Positions 59,798 to 64,000 of a stretch of DNA of 64,000 nucleotides are shown piece by piece. A program made the position numbers and the translations under genes. The stretch is from Curtobacterium sp. 'Ferrero' (GTDB lineage Bacteria; Actinomycetota; Actinomycetes; Actinomycetales; Microbacteriaceae): the NCBI RefSeq assembly GCF_002412165.1, contig NZ_NXIA01000015.1, positions 28,818 through 92,817 on the forward strand. The letters are read 5' to 3'. The notes beneath the pieces were generated by a model. That model had not been told where the DNA came from and searched no databases. It saw only the letters and a program-made list of their open reading frames with translations. Position 1 is the first letter of the stretch. Each line of letters opens with the position of its first letter.

Positions 59798-61168
59798 GTG
59801 CTCATCAGCTTCGCCAACCACTCCACCGCACCGGTGAGTCTGGGTGGAGCCGAACGCAGTCTCCTGAGATTCGTCGAGGACTGGCAGGCGATCGACCCGT
59901 CGATGACGCCCCACTTCGTCACGAAGGCCCCGCGCGGCAAGTTCATCGAGGCCCTCGACGAACGCGGGTGGCACCACGATTCCTTCAGGTTCCGGGGCTG
60001 GGCCTTGCCGAGCACTCAGCCGGCGCCGTCCGCCGAACGCGCCGCCTTCGCCACGGTGGACTACGCCGCCGTGAACGCGATCATCCGTCTCTACGAGCGC
60101 GAGCGCCCGGACCTGGTGGTCACGAACACGCTCGTCGCACCCTGGGCGTCGTTCGCCGCCGCCGTGCTCGGCATCCCCCAGGCCTGGTTCGTCCGCGAGT
60201 ACGGCGACCTCGACCACGGCCTGCAGTTCCAGACCGGCCGTGCCGGCGTGCTCGGCGACATCGGCCTGCTCGCGGGCGCGGTGGTCACCAACTCGGAGGC
60301 GGTCCGCGCCCACCTGGCACCGTACGTGCCGGACCACAAGCTCTCCATCGCCTACCCGGTCGTCGACACCACGCGCCTCCTGGCTGAACGCCACCACGCG
60401 CCGGCCGTGACGCCGTTCCCGCAGGCCGAGCCGGGCCTCCGCGTCACCGTCGTCGGACGCGTCGAGGCGTCGAAGGGCCAGCACCGCGTCATCGACGCGA
60501 TCGGCGCGCTCCGCGAGCGCGGCGTCGCCGCGAGCGTCTGCTTCGTCGGCGGGTGGAAGGAGCCGGGCGAGGACCAGCGCCTCAGCGAGCGCGCCCGCGC
60601 GCTCGGTGCCGCCGACCGGGTCGTGTTCGCCGGCGAGCAGTCCTCACCCGCGCCGTTCATCGAGGCGGCCGACGTCTGCGTCACCCCCTCGACCATCGAG
60701 GCGTTCGGCCGCACGACGGCGGAGTACATGACGCTCGGCAAGCCCGTGGTCGCGAGCCGCTCCGGCGGCAGCGCCGAGCTCATCGAGCCCGGGCGCACCG
60801 GCGCCCTCTTCGACGCCGACGACGTGGCCGGTCTCGCGGACGCACTCGCCGCGTACGCGGCGGACCCCGCATCGGCCAGGAGGCACGGCGCGGCTGCTCC
60901 GGACCGGCTCGCCGCCGTCCTCGGTGCGGGTCGCGACAACGCGGCGGCGATCGAGCGTCTGATCGCGCTCGTGGGCACCGAGGGCTACCGGCTCCCCCAG
61001 GCGGCGCGGTACTGGTTCGAGTTGCCCGGGGCGTACGCGTCGCTCGGAGCGACGAGCGCCCGCGCCGCCGTCGGGCTGCTCGCGAACCGCGTCCGGACCC
61101 GCAGCGGATCCGTCGGACGCCTGCTCCGTCGCCCCGGGGTGGCGGTGCGGAAGCTGGTGGGCCGGTGA
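59798..61168 (+). CDS. Glycosyltransferase family 4
   Basis: A 456-residue GT-B enzyme. The acceptor domain has SLGGAERSLLRFVEDWQ and LVVTNTLVAPWASFAAAVLG. The donor domain has VTVVGRVEASKGQHRVIDAIG (near 215), VVFAGEQSSPAPFIEAADVCV and PSTIEAFGRTTAEYMTLGKPVV containing the EX7E motif (ExFGRTTAE). It is therefore a retaining transferase of the GT4 family. The C-terminus is basic (RLLRRPGVAVRKLVGR), suited to membrane association. An alternative GTG start is at 59792. Four bases overlap the next gene (GTGA). The donor sugar is unknown. Confidence 0.9.
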   Translation: MLISFANHSTAPVSLGGAERSLLRFVEDWQAIDPSMTPHFVTKAPRGKFIEALDERGWHHDSFRFRGWALPSTQPAPSAERAAFATVDYAAVNAIIRLYERERPDLVVTNTLVAPWASFAAAVLGIPQAWFVREYGDLDHGLQFQTGRAGVLGDIGLLAGAVVTNSEAVRAHLAPYVPDHKLSIAYPVVDTTRLLAERHHAPAVTPFPQAEPGLRVTVVGRVEASKGQHRVIDAIGALRERGVAASVCFVGGWKEPGEDQRLSERARALGAADRVVFAGEQSSPAPFIEAADVCVTPSTIEAFGRTTAEYMTLGKPVVASRSGGSAELIEPGRTGALFDADDVAGLADALAAYAADPASARRHGAAAPDRLAAVLGAGRDNAAAIERLIALVGTEGYRLPQAARYWFELPGAYASLGATSARAAVGLLANRVRTRSGSVGRLLRRPGVAVRKLVGR

Positions 61169-62616
61169 GCGCCACACGCCGTCCGGTCACGATCGTCGTC
61201 CCGATCTACGACGACCTGCCGGGCCTGGAACGCTGCATCGAGGCGCTCCTCGAGACGGTCGACTTCGACGTCGACCGGGTCCTGCTCGCCAACGACGTCG
61301 GTCCCCGGGTCGACCGGATCGAGGCCCGTGTCCTCGAGCTCGTCGGCGACCACCCCGGGTTCGAGTACGCGCGGAACGACCGGAACCTCGGCTTCGTCGG
61401 GAACTGCAACCGCGCCGTCCTCGAACTCGACCGCACCGGCAACGACGTCCTGCTGCTGAACAGCGACACCGTGCCGCTCCCGGGCTTCCTCGACGAGATG
61501 ACGGCCGTGCTCGCGTCCGACGACTCCATCGGCGTCGTGTGCGCCCGGAGCGACAACGCGACGATCGCCTCGTTCCCGTACGCCCGCCGCAACCCGCGCG
61601 CCAACCTCGCACCTCGACGCAGCCGCGAGCTGCACGGCCGGACGAAGTACCTGCTCCCCCGGCACACCGTCTCCCCCGTCGCGATGGGCTTCTGCTTCCT
61701 CATCCGCCGCGAGATGGTCGACCGGTTCGGGCTCTTCGACGACGTGTTCTCCCCCGGCTACGGCGAGGAGAACGACTTCTGCCTGCGGATCAACCAGCAC
61801 GGCTTCCAGTCGGTGCTCGCGAACCGGGCGCTCGTGCTGCACACCGGGTCGACGAGTTTCAGCGGCGACCGCGGGCCCTCGCTGCGTCTGGAGCACGAGC
61901 GGATCCTGCTCGAGCGGTACCCGTTCTACGCCGGTGCCGTCGCCCTGTTCCTCGCCCGCTACCGGGACGCCGTCGACGTCTTCGCCGACACCTTCCTGCC
62001 GGACGACGACGTCCTGCGCGTCGCCGTCCACCTCCCGGCCGACCTGACGAACCAGGTCGTCGAACGGACGCGGGCGGTCCTCGCCGCGGCTCCGGACGAC
62101 ATGGTCGTCACGCTCATCGTCGCGAAGAGCCAGCTCCGCACCGCACGGCAGGCGTTCCCCGGTGCGGCGATCGCCGTGGGCGGCCGTCCGCGGCAGGTCT
62201 TCGACATCGCCGTGGCGCTGGGAGCGCTCACCACGTTCGGGCAGCTCTCGGCCCTCAACGCGAACGCACCGCGTTGGGTGCTCGTCGACCCGGTGAGCCA
62301 CGACGTCCGCTGGTCGCACGCCGTGTCGAACCACCGTGCGTCGGCGATCGACCGCATCCTGCGGCGCTTCGAGAACCGGAGCGTCGCATGGGACGGCGGG
62401 GCCACGCTCGTCGAGGTCGTCCGCGAGGAGGCCCGCACCGCGATCGACCCGGCCGCCCTCCGCGCCCGCTGGCACGCCGTGTCCGACATCGCCGAGGCCA
62501 CCGGGCTCCTCGTGCACCGGGCGACGGTGTCGCTGCGGCGGCTGACGGCGCTCACGTTCGGGGCGCGGAACCCGCGGATCGCGCAGCGGCTGCGCGGCCT
62601 GACGCGGCGGGCCTGA
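61165..62616 (+). CDS. Glycosyltransferase family 2, paralogue of the enzyme at 44351
   Basis: A 483-residue GT2 enzyme. VTIVVPIYDDLPGLERCIEA, NLGFVGNCNRAVLELD, LLLNSDTVPLPGFLDEM, SPVAMGFCFLIRREM and FSPGYGEENDFCLRINQHG match the gene at 44351 position by position through about residue 265. The C-terminal 200 residues differ from it and lack the coiled coil. GTG start at 61165 overlaps the GT4 stop, so the two are coupled. The frame is also open upstream inside the GT4 gene, which is not native. It probably uses a related sugar donor or acceptor. Confidence 0.9.
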   Translation: MSATRRPVTIVVPIYDDLPGLERCIEALLETVDFDVDRVLLANDVGPRVDRIEARVLELVGDHPGFEYARNDRNLGFVGNCNRAVLELDRTGNDVLLLNSDTVPLPGFLDEMTAVLASDDSIGVVCARSDNATIASFPYARRNPRANLAPRRSRELHGRTKYLLPRHTVSPVAMGFCFLIRREMVDRFGLFDDVFSPGYGEENDFCLRINQHGFQSVLANRALVLHTGSTSFSGDRGPSLRLEHERILLERYPFYAGAVALFLARYRDAVDVFADTFLPDDDVLRVAVHLPADLTNQVVERTRAVLAAAPDDMVVTLIVAKSQLRTARQAFPGAAIAVGGRPRQVFDIAVALGALTTFGQLSALNANAPRWVLVDPVSHDVRWSHAVSNHRASAIDRILRRFENRSVAWDGGATLVEVVREEARTAIDPAALRARWHAVSDIAEATGLLVHRATVSLRRLTALTFGARNPRIAQRLRGLTRRA

Positions 62617-62752
62617 GGCTCCTGCACGTCGGTCGGCGCCCGCCGTTGACCAGAAAGCGCTCTTCCGCCGAAGACTTCGGGCGACCGTGACCGACTCCCT
62701 ACGCTGCTGACACGGCCACTTCCGGCCGCGGGATCAACGAGGAGTGGTGACG

Positions 62753-62929
62753 ATGCGCGGCCAGCAGACCGCTACGGGACACGGGGTGCTCCCTGACGGC
62801 GTGGACCCGAACCCCCGCACGGTGTTCTACCAGTCCGTCCGCGTCGACGGTCCGGCGACGCAGCGTCAGCGCGCCGGCCGGGCTGCCCGGAGCGTGGCGC
62901 TCGGCAGTTCGCCGAACTCTGCCTCGTAG
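62753..62929 (+). CDS. Small hypothetical protein overlapping the AraC gene end
   Basis: A 58-residue frame with GAGGAG eight bases before the ATG at 62753. Third codon positions are mostly G or C through residue 40. The product (VLPDGVDPNPRTVFYQSVRV in the middle) is hydrophilic and unrecognised. The last 64 bases overlap the 3' end of the convergent araC-type gene, which is unusual. It may be a real small protein, the 5' remnant of a longer gene, or chance. Confidence 0.35.
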   Translation: MRGQQTATGHGVLPDGVDPNPRTVFYQSVRVDGPATQRQRAGRAARSVALGSSPNSAS

Positions 62930-63816
62930 GCAGCGGCGAATCGTCCGAGGTGCGTGAAGCCCACCGCCCGGCCCGCTTCCGCGACGCTCTCGACCTCTGC
63001 TCCGGCCAAGAGGTTCTGCGCCATCTGCAGCCGGATCGAGCGGAGGTACGCGAGCGGTGTCGCCTCGTGCGTCCGACGGAACGCTGCCTGCAGGCCGCGC
63101 ACACTCATCCCCGCAGCGTCGGCGATGTCGTCCACCGAGATGTCCTCGACAGCGTGCTCCAGGAGGAACGCCTCGGCACGAGCCAGCCGTGCACGCGCGG
63201 GTGACGCGTTCCGTGCGCCGACCGGCCAGTGCGGGATCGCCGTCAACAGACCGGCCGCAGCCATGACCGTGAGCTCCGCGTCACGTTCCGGCGTCACCGT
63301 GGCCGGCCCCTGCAACATCTCGGACGCGACGGTCCGGATCATCAACCACCACGCCGCGAGGGTCGCTCCCTCCGGGACGTGGTACGGCTTGAACTCGAGC
63401 GGTTGCGGTGCCCACCCTCCTCGCTCCGCGGCGACCGTCTGGACGACGTCGCGATCGATGCGCAGGGTGTCCAGGTGGAACGAGATCCACCGGAAGGGCT
63501 CCGCGTCCTGGTGGAACAGGATCGGACGGCCGATCGGTGCACGGTGCTTGCCGATCGTGCCACGTCCTGACTTCAACCAGGTGACCACGACGTGGCGACC
63601 GCTGCGGATGGTGCCGGCGATGGTGCCGTTCGACGAGGTCGACTCCAGGGACAGCCGATCGGAGGCGACGGTGGTCTCCTCGAACCGGAACCGCGCGCCG
63701 TCGTCCGCGACGTCCAGGGCGAGCACGTCGTGCGTCCGTGCGAGCGCCCGAGCCGCCACGTCGACGTCGTCTGTCTGCACCACGTTCCGGGTGCGATGAA
63801 CCATGCCAGCATCCAC
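62866..63816 (-). CDS. AraC family transcriptional regulator
   Basis: A 316-residue activator-type protein. The N-terminal region (1-170) is a cupin-like sensing domain (the AraC_binding_2 type by appearance: RSGRHVVVTWLKSGRGTIG, PILFHQDAEPFRWISFHLDT). The C-terminal domain (about 215-312) has two helix-turn-helix motifs, ISVDDIADAAGMSVRGLQAAF and VESVAEAGRAVGFTHLGRFA, ending LPSATLRAA. Start is Met at 63816, with Met at 63804 an alternative. Similar proteins regulate catabolic or stress genes. The regulated genes are not in the window or may lie beyond its right edge. Confidence 0.9.
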   Translation of the reverse strand: MDAGMVHRTRNVVQTDDVDVAARALARTHDVLALDVADDGARFRFEETTVASDRLSLESTSSNGTIAGTIRSGRHVVVTWLKSGRGTIGKHRAPIGRPILFHQDAEPFRWISFHLDTLRIDRDVVQTVAAERGGWAPQPLEFKPYHVPEGATLAAWWLMIRTVASEMLQGPATVTPERDAELTVMAAAGLLTAIPHWPVGARNASPARARLARAEAFLLEHAVEDISVDDIADAAGMSVRGLQAAFRRTHEATPLAYLRSIRLQMAQNLLAGAEVESVAEAGRAVGFTHLGRFAAAYEAEFGELPSATLRAARPAR

Positions 63817-63938
63817 GCAGCGATCTTGGCAGACGCGTGACGGATCACCGATCTCGGGTCCTGCGCGTACGTTCCGCGGATCAGCCGTGCTCGAGGGCCG
63901 ACGGGTGGGTCGCGACGCGGCATGGCGGACCCGAGCCG

Positions 63939-64000
63939 CCGGCGGGTCGGGCGGCAGGCTCCGGCGGGTCGGGCGGCAGGCTCCTGCGGCTCGGGCGGCA
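63939..64000. repeat. 22-bp tandem repeat at the window edge
   Basis: Two identical 22-bp units (63939-63960, 63961-63982; opening CCGGCGGGTCGGGCGGCAGG) are followed by a third with two mismatches that runs off the window. It lies upstream of the araC-type gene. The remaining bases 63817-63938 show no recognisable gene or promoter. Confidence 0.85.

Overview
The window is very GC-rich, uses frequent GTG starts, couples genes by 4-base stop/start overlaps (GTGA or ATGA), and carries actinobacterial gene types (actinobacterial cytochrome c oxidase subunit 4, DUF3043, class 2 PyrD, NrdR). It looks like a chromosome segment of a Microbacteriaceae actinobacterium, most like Curtobacterium. The genus is inferred from gene content and order and was not tested. 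I see no tRNA, rRNA, insertion sequence, integrase or CRISPR array.

Layout. Bases 1-6,300: a DUF4870 protein, hemW, a HAD phosphatase, and a dicarboxylate symporter (dctA-like) divergent from a CitA/DcuS-type two-component pair. Bases 6,300-17,900: DUF1990, lepA, an aminotransferase, rpsT, holA, comEC, comEA, leuS. This keeps the common actinobacterial comEA-comEC-holA-rpsT-lepA-hemW neighbourhood, with extra genes inserted. Bases 17,900-23,700: the cydABCD operon for cytochrome bd oxidase and its assembly exporter. Bases 23,900-27,300: a four-gene osmoprotectant-type ABC importer. Bases 27,400-33,200: a TetR regulator, an App1-type phosphatase, a GH15 glycoside hydrolase and glucose-6-phosphate dehydrogenase. 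Bases 33,200-43,000: ctaC-ctaD-ctaF (aa3 oxidase), erpA, an M20 dipeptidase, DUF3043, pyrD-nrdR-hisD. Bases 43,000-62,600: about 20 kb of cell-surface glycan genes. Bases 62,700-64,000: an AraC regulator and a repeat at the window edge.

The surface-glycan region is the accessory part. It has a WsaF-like glycosyltransferase, two paralogous GT2 enzymes near its two ends, a tandem two-GT2-domain enzyme, two GT4 enzymes, another GT2, an OafA-type membrane acyltransferase with an SGNH domain, a fusion of GT2 and CDP-glycerol glycerophosphotransferase (TagF-like), an ABC-2 exporter pair (Wzm/Wzt or TagG/TagH type), a secreted endonuclease/exonuclease/phosphatase-fold enzyme, and a 51-residue putative zinc-binding protein. 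Together they suggest synthesis, O-acylation and ABC export of a glycan or teichoic-acid-like polymer containing glycerol phosphate, possibly with a secreted phosphodiesterase acting on it.

The other striking property is the number of short repeats in gaps between genes. They include a 20-bp array (7 units), a 34-bp array (3 units), 19-bp arrays closed by an inverted unit, an 85-bp element with 17-bp inverted ends present twice, a 36/45-bp array, a family of three related hairpins downstream of minus-strand genes, and a 22-bp array at the right edge. One more repeat has expanded inside a gene, adding a duplicated segment to the ATP-binding domain of the sensor kinase.
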